Assembly (NCBI RefSeq): GCF_001613425.1
Contig: NZ_BDCI01000029.1
Span: 1-64,000, forward strand
Direction: 5' to 3'
Origin: Nocardia vulneris
GTDB lineage: Bacteria; Actinomycetota; Actinomycetes; Mycobacteriales; Mycobacteriaceae
DNA: 64,000 nt
The translations under genes and the position numbers were made by a program. Of this stretch, positions 16,624-24,434 are shown one piece after another (position 1 is the stretch's first letter; every line of letters starts with the position of its first letter). Below the pieces are notes generated by a model, which saw only the letters and a list, made by a program, of their open reading frames with translations, searched no databases and was not told where the DNA came from.

Positions 16624-17523
16624 ATGGGCAACGACGCCGCACTGATCCCCCAGGAGTCCTTCGCGCAGCGCCTGCTGACCGGATCGGTCAAGAAGTCCTA
16701 CGACCCGGTGATCGACATGGACTGGGACGCGCCCCTGGATCCGGACAAACTCTTCCTGCCCGCCGAGGTGGTCTCGCTGTACGGCACCGCACTCTGGGAA
16801 TCGATGACCCCGCAGCAGCGCCGCGAACTGTCCCGTCAGGAACTCGCGAACGTGCTCTCCGTCGGCATCTGGTTCGAGAACCTGCTCAACCGGCTGCTGT
16901 TGCGCGAGCTGATGGCCGACGACCCGACCACCAGGCACTCGCACTACACGCTCGTCGAAATGGGCGACGAGTGCCGGCACATGATGATGTTCGGCAAACT
17001 GATCGATCGCATCGAGGCCCGGCCGTACTGGCCGCGCCGGGCGGGCCGGATGGCCATCGGGGTGCTGCCGCTCTTCTTGCGCGGCTCCATGACCTGGGTC
17101 GGCGCGCTGGTCGGCGAGGAGATCTTCGATGCCATCCAGCGCCGCACGCTCGACGATCCGGAGTTGCAGCCCTTGGTGTCTCGCGCGATGCGCATCCACG
17201 TCACCGAGGAGGCGCGCCATATCGGTTTCGCCAGGGACGCGCTGGCCAGGCGGGTGCCGACCATGTCGCGGGCCGAACTCGCCTACACCCGGCTGTGTGT
17301 CGCGGTCGCGGCCCCGCTGTTCGTCTACCTGCTGACCAACCGGCACATGTACGACCGCGCCGGCCTCGACGGCCGGGCGGCCCGCCGGATCGCGGCGAGC
17401 AACCCCGACGCCAAGCGGGCGCTCGGCGTCGGTGCCGCGAATCTCGGTGCGTTCCTGCAGAAACAAGGACTCATCGGCCCGATCGGCGAGTGGATCTGGC
17501 GGCAGCGGGGGTTGCTCGGATGA
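16624..17523 (+). CDS. AurF-like diiron oxygenase
   Basis: 299-residue all-helical protein related to p-aminobenzoate N-oxygenase AurF. Diiron ligands are suggested by the ELANVLSVGIWFENLLNRLL helix (Glu), by LVEMGDECRHMMMF (E-x2-D-E-x2-H pattern, about residues 112-125) and by IHVTEEARHIGFARD (EExRH, about residues 192-205). GGAGCAGTC before the ATG gives a clear ribosome binding site. The stop overlaps the next gene by four bases (ATGA), indicating that the two oxygenases are co-translated. Substrate unknown; N- or C-oxidation or fatty-acid modification are possibilities. Confidence 0.8.
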   Translation: MGNDAALIPQESFAQRLLTGSVKKSYDPVIDMDWDAPLDPDKLFLPAEVVSLYGTALWESMTPQQRRELSRQELANVLSVGIWFENLLNRLLLRELMADDPTTRHSHYTLVEMGDECRHMMMFGKLIDRIEARPYWPRRAGRMAIGVLPLFLRGSMTWVGALVGEEIFDAIQRRTLDDPELQPLVSRAMRIHVTEEARHIGFARDALARRVPTMSRAELAYTRLCVAVAAPLFVYLLTNRHMYDRAGLDGRAARRIAASNPDAKRALGVGAANLGAFLQKQGLIGPIGEWIWRQRGLLG

Positions 17524-19286
17524 ACCCCGAACCCGATATCGTCATCGTCGGTGCGGGTTTCGGCGGTCTCGGCATGGCCATCGAATTGCGCCGGGCGGGC
17601 ATAGACGATTTCGTCGTGCTGGAGAAGGCCGGTGAGATCGGCGGAACCTGGCGGGAGAACACGTATCCGGGCGCGGGCTGCGATGTCATGTCGCTGATGT
17701 ACTCGTACTCCTTCGAGCAGAATCAGCGCTGGACGCGCATGTTCGCGCGACAGCCGGAGATCCTCGACTATCTGCGCGACACCGTGGACAAGTACGACCT
17801 GCGCACCCACCTGCGATTCCACGCGGAGGTGGTGACACTCGATTTCGACGATGCCGAGGACCGCTGGACCGTCGGGCTCGCGGACGGGCGACAATTGCGT
17901 CCGCGCCTGGTCGTGATGGCGCCCGGTCCGCTGCACGAGCCCTCGATTCCGGCCTTTCCCGGTCGGGAAGAGTTCCGCGGCAAGAGCTTTCACTCCGCGC
18001 AGTGGGATCACGACTTCGACGTCCGCGGCAAGCGGATCGCGGTGATCGGCACCGGGGCGAGTGCCGTGCAGTTCGTGCCGCAGATCGCCCGGGACGCCGC
18101 GCAGGTGACGGTTTTCCAGCGCACCCCGCACTGGATCGTGCCGAAACCCGACCGGCCGCTGTCCGCGCTGGAGCACGGCGCGTTCCGGTATCTGCCGGGC
18201 GCGCAACGGCTCTACCGTTGGGCGATCTACTGGGGCTACGAGTCGATGATCCCCGCGTTCATGAATCCGGAGCTGATGCGCCGGGTGGAGTCGGTCGCGC
18301 GCGGCCACCTGCGCAGACAGGTGCGCGATCCCGAACTGCGCCTGCGGCTCACCCCGGACTACCGGCTGGGCTGCAAGCGAATCCTGGTGTCCAACAACTA
18401 CTATCCCGCGTTGCAGCGGGAGAACGTCACATTGCAGACCACGCCGATCGCCCGGCTCACCGAGACCGGCATCGCCACCGTCGACGGGGCCGAGGAACCG
18501 TTCGATGCCATCGTCTACGGCACCGGTTTCAAGATTTCCGACCGGTTCGCCGACCAGCACATCGTCGGCGCGAACGGACTCACGTTGCCGCACGCGTGGC
18601 GCAATGGCATGGAAGGCTTCCTCGGCGTCGCGGTGCACGGGTTCCCGAACCTGTTTCTCATCGTCGGCCCCAATTCCGGTGGCGGGCACCAGTCGATCAT
18701 CTTCATGATCGAGGCGCAGGCGCGCTATATCCGCCAGTGCGTCGAACTGCTGCGCAAGACCGGCAACACCCGGATCGAGGTGCGTTCGGCGACCCAGCAC
18801 GAGTTCAACCGCCGCACCCAAGCGAAACTCGCCGGGACAGTGTGGAATTCGGGCGGCTGCCAGAGCTGGTATCTGGACGAGCACGGCGTCAACCGCGCCG
18901 CGTGGCCCGGCTCCAGCGTGTCCTACTGGCGGGCCATGCGGCATCCGGACCCCGGCCACTACGACCTCACCGTGGCCGCGGATCGCGAACCGGCATACGA
19001 GTATTCGGGTCCGGCGATGCTCGACGCGCCCGGCGCGCTGCTACCGGTGACGGTCGCGCTCAGCGGGCACGCCGACCCGATCGACGGCCGGTATCACTGG
19101 TACGGCCGGATCACCGCGACGGCAGGCGACGAACTCCCTGATCCCGGACGCGCCGAGGTGTTCCTCGCGCTCCCCGGCCGCTACCCCACCGCGGGGCGAT
19201 TACAGGAGCGCGACCCCTGGGGCAACCTGCGCATCGTCGGCATCGGCGATCCGCCCTATCCGCTCGAGGCCGCGGCGGCACACTGA
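17520..19286 (+). CDS. Flavin monooxygenase (Baeyer-Villiger type) with C-terminal DUF4873 domain
   Basis: 588-residue FAD/NADPH monooxygenase. The FAD motif IVGAGFGGLGMAIELRRAG is at the N-terminus; the Baeyer-Villiger fingerprint FxGxxxHxxxW appears as FRGKSFHSAQW around residues 152-162; the NADPH motif VIGTGASAVQFVPQIA follows. After about residue 490 comes a small beta-rich DUF4873-like domain (YEYSGPAML, GHADPIDGRYHWYGRI). Translationally coupled to the diiron oxygenase. Both are probably controlled by the divergent TetR regulator, suggesting two successive oxidations of one hydrophobic substrate. Confidence 0.87.
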   Translation: MNPEPDIVIVGAGFGGLGMAIELRRAGIDDFVVLEKAGEIGGTWRENTYPGAGCDVMSLMYSYSFEQNQRWTRMFARQPEILDYLRDTVDKYDLRTHLRFHAEVVTLDFDDAEDRWTVGLADGRQLRPRLVVMAPGPLHEPSIPAFPGREEFRGKSFHSAQWDHDFDVRGKRIAVIGTGASAVQFVPQIARDAAQVTVFQRTPHWIVPKPDRPLSALEHGAFRYLPGAQRLYRWAIYWGYESMIPAFMNPELMRRVESVARGHLRRQVRDPELRLRLTPDYRLGCKRILVSNNYYPALQRENVTLQTTPIARLTETGIATVDGAEEPFDAIVYGTGFKISDRFADQHIVGANGLTLPHAWRNGMEGFLGVAVHGFPNLFLIVGPNSGGGHQSIIFMIEAQARYIRQCVELLRKTGNTRIEVRSATQHEFNRRTQAKLAGTVWNSGGCQSWYLDEHGVNRAAWPGSSVSYWRAMRHPDPGHYDLTVAADREPAYEYSGPAMLDAPGALLPVTVALSGHADPIDGRYHWYGRITATAGDELPDPGRAEVFLALPGRYPTAGRLQERDPWGNLRIVGIGDPPYPLEAAAAH

Positions 19287-19396
19287 CCGGACCGGGCATA
19301 GGCACAAAGAAGCAAGGTCAGGTTCGGCATTCTGCCGATACCCCGCGCGGCGCACATCAGGTGGGCTGGATCAACCAGATCGATCCGGAAGGCCCC

Positions 19397-21019
19397 ATGA
19401 AACTCACCTCGCCGCAGCTCGCCGCGATCGGCACGTTCTGCTGTCTGCTCACCTTCGCCGCGGCGCCCACGCAGGCGGTCGCCGACCAGGGCCGCACCTG
19501 GTATGTGAGCGCGACCGCCGCGGCCGGCGGAAGCGGCACCGAGACAGCGCCTTTCACCAGTCTGGCGGCCGTACAGCAGGCTTCCGGCGAGGGCGACACC
19601 ATCGTCGTGCTGCCTGCACCGCTCGGCACGGCGCCGCTCGACGGCGGTCTGGCGCTCAAACGCGGCCAGCACCTGATCGGCAGCAAGGCGCCGGGAAGCG
19701 TTGCCGCGGTGGCCAATACGACCGGCGCACTGGACGGCGACGCGATCCGGCTGGCCCCCGACACCGAGGTCCGCGATCTCACGGTCACCGCGGCCCAGCG
19801 CGGCGGGATCTACGGTCGCAACGTCGGGAACACCACCCTGAGCGGCAACACCGTGACCGCGACCAACCGGGCCTGCCACGACGGATTCCTGGTGCAGCCG
19901 TTCCCGCCGATGCTGGGCGTGCCGTTCGGCACGTCACTGCCGGTCGCACCGAATGTGGTGGCGCTCAACAACGGCTGGGCCGCCATCATGGTCGACTCCG
20001 ATGCGGGCGCGAGCACGCTCACCATCGAGGGCAACACCGTGCACGACACTCCGTGCGGTGACGGCATCGACGTCCGCACCACCGGCACGGCGCAGGTGTC
20101 GGCCACCCTCACCGGCAATCTGACCGAGCGGATCAATCAGGGCCTCGCGAAGCTGTCGGTCCTGGCCGTCGGCCTGCAGAGCACCGGAACCTCCTCGCTC
20201 ACCGCCGCTTTGCGCGGCAACACCCAGCGCGAGATCGCGGTGCCCGAGCACGACCCGCTCAACGCCGCGGCCGACAGCGAGGGCCTGTTCGTCAACGCCG
20301 CCGACCGCGCGCGCATGCGAATCACCATCGACCGCAACAGCTATCGGCACGGCGGCGGCCACTTCTCGGCCAACGGCATCGAATTCGTCACCAGCAACGG
20401 CACCCCGGACAGCGAGGTGACCCTGACCAACAGCGAATTCATCGACGTGCCGGGCGATATCGTCGAAAATCTCAATCTGAGCGCCGAAGGCGCGCGCCAC
20501 GTGATGACCATCGACGGGCTCACCGCCGCCCGCTCCAGCTTCCTGGCCGCGGTGCTGAATCCGGTGGTACCGGGCAACCTCGGCAGTTGCCTGTTCTCGG
20601 CCAGTTTCGGCCGGGACAACACCACCGCGCTCACGCTGCGCAACGCACAGCTCAGTCAGTGCAGCGCCGACGGCATCGGCGTCTACGCCTACTCCCCCAG
20701 CGGTCCCGCGCCCGCCCGGGCGCGCATGACGTTCGAGATCGCCGACACCACGGTGACCGAGGCGGCCGTCGCCGACCTGCACGTGCACACCGTCGGCGAC
20801 CTGGCCGAGCTCACCGGCAAGGTCGAGCGTTCGCGCTTCAGCGGCGACGTGGTCCTGACCCAGAGCACCGGCACCCTCGGCACCGGATCCGTCATCGATT
20901 TCGGCGGCGGCCGGCTCGGCAGCGCCGGAGCGAACTGCTTCTCCCCAGCCACCGAGACCGCCCTGGCGGCGCCGAGCCTGCCGGTCGACCATCCCGGCTC
21001 GTGGCCGCTCTGCCAGTGA
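19397..21019 (+). CDS. Secreted right-handed beta-helix protein
   Basis: 540-residue exported protein. The signal peptide is about MKLTSPQLAAIGTFCCLLTF to AVA. The mature part has the repetitive short-strand pattern of pectate-lyase-like beta helices: NTTLSGNTVTATN, STLTIEGNTVHDT, MRITIDRNSYRHGGGH, EVTLTNSEFIDVPGDI. It starts YVSATAAAGGSGTETAPFTSLAAVQQA, a typical cap of this fold. No catalytic residues are assigned. GGAAGG five bases before the ATG at 19397 decides the start. It could be a cell-surface polysaccharide-binding or lyase-like protein; function unknown. Confidence 0.78.
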   Translation: MKLTSPQLAAIGTFCCLLTFAAAPTQAVADQGRTWYVSATAAAGGSGTETAPFTSLAAVQQASGEGDTIVVLPAPLGTAPLDGGLALKRGQHLIGSKAPGSVAAVANTTGALDGDAIRLAPDTEVRDLTVTAAQRGGIYGRNVGNTTLSGNTVTATNRACHDGFLVQPFPPMLGVPFGTSLPVAPNVVALNNGWAAIMVDSDAGASTLTIEGNTVHDTPCGDGIDVRTTGTAQVSATLTGNLTERINQGLAKLSVLAVGLQSTGTSSLTAALRGNTQREIAVPEHDPLNAAADSEGLFVNAADRARMRITIDRNSYRHGGGHFSANGIEFVTSNGTPDSEVTLTNSEFIDVPGDIVENLNLSAEGARHVMTIDGLTAARSSFLAAVLNPVVPGNLGSCLFSASFGRDNTTALTLRNAQLSQCSADGIGVYAYSPSGPAPARARMTFEIADTTVTEAAVADLHVHTVGDLAELTGKVERSRFSGDVVLTQSTGTLGTGSVIDFGGGRLGSAGANCFSPATETALAAPSLPVDHPGSWPLCQ

Positions 21020-21093
21020 GGAAAAAACTTGGTCAAGTGCACAAGGCTGCGCGTCACACTCTGCGCGTTTGCCGCTAGCGAAGACGCTCACTC

Positions 21094-21125
21094 ATGCGTT
21101 GTGCTTAATAGTGACGATGAGGTCA
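21094..21125 (+). promoter_or_regulatory. Shared 32-bp upstream element, copy 1 (before acyl-CoA synthetase)
   Basis: Matches 24269-24300 at 27 of 32 positions: two invariant blocks (12 and 13 bases) flank a variable 7-base centre. The second block is GACGATGAGGTCA; in this copy it is preceded by T, giving the half-sites TGAC/GTCA. It lies about 60 bases before the TTG start of the acyl-CoA synthetase gene. Probably a regulator site or common promoter part. Confidence 0.6.
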
Positions 21126-21184
21126 TCTCCGTCTCCCCGAACGAGCGGCGCGGGCCTCAGCCCTTCGGTAGCAGAGGTTAGGTC

Positions 21185-22993
21185 TTGGTTTCAACGACAG
21201 TCCCGGCGGTCACCGGCCGCCCGGACACGCTGTGTGCGGCATTCCAGGCGAATGTCGCCAAATACTCCGACGCGGTCGCGCTGCGCACCTTCGGCGGTGC
21301 CGTCTCGATCACGTGGCGGGAATACGGCGAGCGGGTCCGCGCCATCGCCACCGGGCTCGCCGCGCTGGGCGTCGCGCCCGGCGACACGGTCGCGATCATG
21401 CTGACCAACCGCCCGGAGTTCCACCTCTGCGACACCGCCGTGCTGCACACCGGCGCGACCCCGTTCTCGGTCTACAACACCAACCCGGTCGATCTGCTGA
21501 CCTACCAGTTCGACAACTCGGGCGCCAAGGTCGTCATCTGCGAGCAGCAGTTCGCCCCGAAGATCCTGGCGGCGGTCGCCAAGGCGGCCGAGCAGGGCAT
21601 CCACGTCCAGCACGTGATCAGCGTGGACGAGGCGCCCGAGGGCACCCTCTCGCTCGCCGAGGTCGAGCAGCGCACGGCCGACGGCTTCGATTTCGACGAC
21701 ACCTGGCGCAAGGTGCGGCCCGAGGATCTGCTCACCATCGTCTACACCTCCGGCACCACGGGGCCACCGAAGGGCGTGGAGCTCACCCACACCAACTTCA
21801 TCGAGAACGCCAGGGTGCTCGACCAATTCGGCGGCGGCACCGCCGACGACCGGGTGATCTCCTACCTGCCCGACGCGCATGCCGCCAACCGCTGGTTCGC
21901 GCACTACCTCACCATGCTCACCGGCGCACAGATCACCACGGTGCCCGATTTCAAGCAGGTCGCCGCCGCGCTCGGCGAGGTGCATCCGAGCGTGTTCCTC
22001 GGCGTGCCCCGGGTCTGGGTGAAAGTCAAAGGCGCACTGGAGGAAAGGTTCGCCGCGGAGGCTCCGGTCAAGCGCAGGCTGGTGCGCTGGGCGATCGACA
22101 TCGGCCGCAAGCAGGCCCGCGCCGTGTCCGACGGCCGCACCCTGGGCGCGCTCGACCGGGTGCAGCTCGGTCTCGCGGATCGTCTTGTGCTCGCGCCGAT
22201 TCGGGCACGGCTCGGCCTGGACAAGGTGCGCGTCGCGGTGACCGGATCGGTCGCGATCCCGCCCGAGGTGCACGAGTTCTTCCTCGGCCTGGGTCTGCCG
22301 CTGTGCGAGGGCTACGGCATGAGCGAGTGCACGGCAGGCGCCACGCTGAACCCGCCGGAGCGGATCAAGATCGGCACCGTGGGCACCGTGCTGCCCGGCG
22401 CGGAGATCATGCTCGCGGAAGACGGCGAGGTGCTGATCCGCGGCAAGATGGTGATGCGCGGCTACCGCAACGACCCGGCCAAGACCGCGGAGACGATCGA
22501 CGCCGACGGCTGGCTGCACACCGGCGATATCGGCACCATCGACAGTGACGGCTACCTGTCGATCATCGACCGCAAGAAGGAACTCATCATCAACGCGGCG
22601 GGCAAGAACATGTCCCCCGCCAACATCGAGAACACCGTCACCGACAACTGCTCGCTGGTGTCCACGGTCGTCGTGATCGGCGAGCAGCGTCCGTTCAACA
22701 CCGCGCTGCTGCTGCTCGACCCCGATCTGGCCGCCGCCTACGCCCAGCGGCACAACCTGACCGGGACCACGGTCGCGGAGCTGGCCAAGGACCCGGTGAT
22801 CCTCACCGCGATCGAGGAGGGCATCGCGGCGGCCAACAGCAAACTCTCCCGGGTGGAACAGATCAAGAAGTACATCGTGCTCCCCGAGGTGTGGGAGAAC
22901 GGCAGTGACTATCTGACGGCCACCGGCAAACTCAAGCGCAAGCCGATTTCCAGCGGTTACACAGATACGATCGAGGCCCTGTACTCGACCTAG
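21185..22993 (+). CDS. Long-chain fatty acid--CoA ligase (FadD15-like AMP-forming synthetase)
   Basis: Activates fatty acids to acyl-CoA through an acyl-AMP intermediate. The 602-residue length is that of the FadD15-type cytosolic synthetases. Motifs: the AMP-binding loop YTSGTTGPPKGVELTH (about residues 188-203), EGYGMSECTAG, GWLHTGDIG and the hinge IDRKKELIINAAGKNMSP. The TTG start follows AGAGG with normal spacing. Downstream genes are a PucR regulator and a secreted hydrolase that shares an upstream element with this gene, and the PapA-like acyltransferases 4 kb further on would need acyl-CoA or a related donor. Confidence 0.92.
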   Translation: MVSTTVPAVTGRPDTLCAAFQANVAKYSDAVALRTFGGAVSITWREYGERVRAIATGLAALGVAPGDTVAIMLTNRPEFHLCDTAVLHTGATPFSVYNTNPVDLLTYQFDNSGAKVVICEQQFAPKILAAVAKAAEQGIHVQHVISVDEAPEGTLSLAEVEQRTADGFDFDDTWRKVRPEDLLTIVYTSGTTGPPKGVELTHTNFIENARVLDQFGGGTADDRVISYLPDAHAANRWFAHYLTMLTGAQITTVPDFKQVAAALGEVHPSVFLGVPRVWVKVKGALEERFAAEAPVKRRLVRWAIDIGRKQARAVSDGRTLGALDRVQLGLADRLVLAPIRARLGLDKVRVAVTGSVAIPPEVHEFFLGLGLPLCEGYGMSECTAGATLNPPERIKIGTVGTVLPGAEIMLAEDGEVLIRGKMVMRGYRNDPAKTAETIDADGWLHTGDIGTIDSDGYLSIIDRKKELIINAAGKNMSPANIENTVTDNCSLVSTVVVIGEQRPFNTALLLLDPDLAAAYAQRHNLTGTTVAELAKDPVILTAIEEGIAAANSKLSRVEQIKKYIVLPEVWENGSDYLTATGKLKRKPISSGYTDTIEALYST

Positions 22994-23011
22994 TCCGGGA
23001 AGAAGACCAGC

Positions 23012-24184
23012 ATGATGCCATCGCGGACACGGGTGTTCGACGACCTCCATCGACGGACCGCGTCGATGCTCGACGGGTTCTACGCGTCGATCCCGCCCTA
23101 CGAGCGGTTGCCCCAGTCGCTGGTCGAAACGGACTTCGCCCGGGGCACCAAGCTCAACGTCGACCTGTTCTTCGAATACCTGCGCCGCGGCGAAGAACCC
23201 ACCGACGAGGACACCCGGGAACTCGTCGAACTCGCGATGGACCGGTTGCGCGACGGCACCCCACTGCCCGAGGTGCTGGAGCGCTACCGGCTCGGCGCGG
23301 CGTTCATCTGGGAACGGTTGCGCGCCTCGGCGAGTCCGCCGGAGCGTGAGCTGCTGCTGGACGCGTCGCTGGTGCTGTTGAAGTACGTCACGCTGGTCAC
23401 CTCGCGGATCGCCGGCGCGGCCACCCAGCGGGTGCACGACCCCCGCTGGGAACTGATGGAGCGCCGACGCGGCATCGCCGACGCGCTGCTCACCGGCCGC
23501 GATCCGGTGGAATGGGCCAACGATCCGGTGATCCCGGTGGCCGACGCGTTCCTCGTCGCGGTGTTCCGCCTGTGCGGCACCCGGGGCGGGCCCGCGTCGG
23601 CGCTGCGGCACCGGGTCGAGGCGATCCCGGGCGTGTTCCTGCGCCTGGACGCCGGCGGCTGGACCGCGCTGATCCCGCTGCAACCGGGTGACGACGGTTC
23701 GGCCACCCTCGGCGGGCTCACCGCACGACTGCCCGTGCAGGAGCCCACCGAGCCACCGCCGTACTGGGTCGGCGTCGGCGCCGCCCGCAGCAAGGACGCC
23801 ATCCCCGCGATGTACGCCGAGGCCAGGGTGCTCGCGGAACTGGGCCGGTGCCTGACCAAGCGCGAAATCCTGTGCCGCAGACAGAATCTGCAGTTCGAAT
23901 ACACCGTCGCGGTGAGCGATGCCGCGCGTCCCGGCCTGGCCGCGGTGCTGGCGCCGCTGGACGCGCAGCCGATGCTGGCCGAAACGCTGGAGGTGTTCGT
24001 CGACAGCGGTTTCAACCAGCTGGCGACGGCTCGCCAGCTCAACGTGCACCGGAATACGGTGACCTACCGGCTGTCCCGGGTGCACGAGCTGACCGGACTC
24101 GACCCGCATCGTCCCGCCGACGCGATGACGCTGTCCGCCGCGCGGCTGGCCCGGCGCCTGGAGTCCGCGGCGTTCGCTCCGTAA
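23012..24184 (+). CDS. PucR family transcriptional regulator
   Basis: 390-residue regulator with a C-terminal PucR-type helix-turn-helix: LEVFVDSGFNQLATARQLNVHRNTVTYRLSRVHELTGLDP, about residues 320-360. The N-terminal 300 residues form an RsbRD-like/GGDEF-like sensor region (helical, LPEVLERYRLGAAFIWERL). It starts 18 bases after the acyl-CoA synthetase stop, so both may share a transcript. It is the obvious candidate to bind the element repeated upstream of the synthetase and the hydrolase (inference). The ATG at 23015 is an equally possible start. Confidence 0.87.
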   Translation: MMPSRTRVFDDLHRRTASMLDGFYASIPPYERLPQSLVETDFARGTKLNVDLFFEYLRRGEEPTDEDTRELVELAMDRLRDGTPLPEVLERYRLGAAFIWERLRASASPPERELLLDASLVLLKYVTLVTSRIAGAATQRVHDPRWELMERRRGIADALLTGRDPVEWANDPVIPVADAFLVAVFRLCGTRGGPASALRHRVEAIPGVFLRLDAGGWTALIPLQPGDDGSATLGGLTARLPVQEPTEPPPYWVGVGAARSKDAIPAMYAEARVLAELGRCLTKREILCRRQNLQFEYTVAVSDAARPGLAAVLAPLDAQPMLAETLEVFVDSGFNQLATARQLNVHRNTVTYRLSRVHELTGLDPHRPADAMTLSAARLARRLESAAFAP

Positions 24185-24268
24185 CCCGCTCACGCCCAAC
24201 CTTTTAGGCACTTTTCCAAAGACTGTTCGCGCGCTCTTGCGAATTGTCAGTGTTGCGGTACCCCGCCT

Positions 24269-24300
24269 ATGCGTTGTGCTGGGTACCGACGATGAGGTCA
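24269..24300 (+). promoter_or_regulatory. Shared 32-bp upstream element, copy 2 (before CocE/NonD hydrolase)
   Basis: Second copy of the element at 21094-21125, located about 135 bases before the TTG start of the secreted hydrolase. TTGTCA at 24244-24249 lies 18 bases before TATGCG at its left end, a possible -35/-10 pair. Confidence 0.55.
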
Positions 24301-24434
24301 GGCGTGGCGCCGACTCGCCTGGACACAATCCGGGACGCGGCGGCCACTGTTCTCCGCACTCGATCCGCGCACCAGCCGATGGACGGGTAGCAGGCCGTTT
24401 GACCTCGACCACCGCCCAGCAAAGGTTCAGGTAG

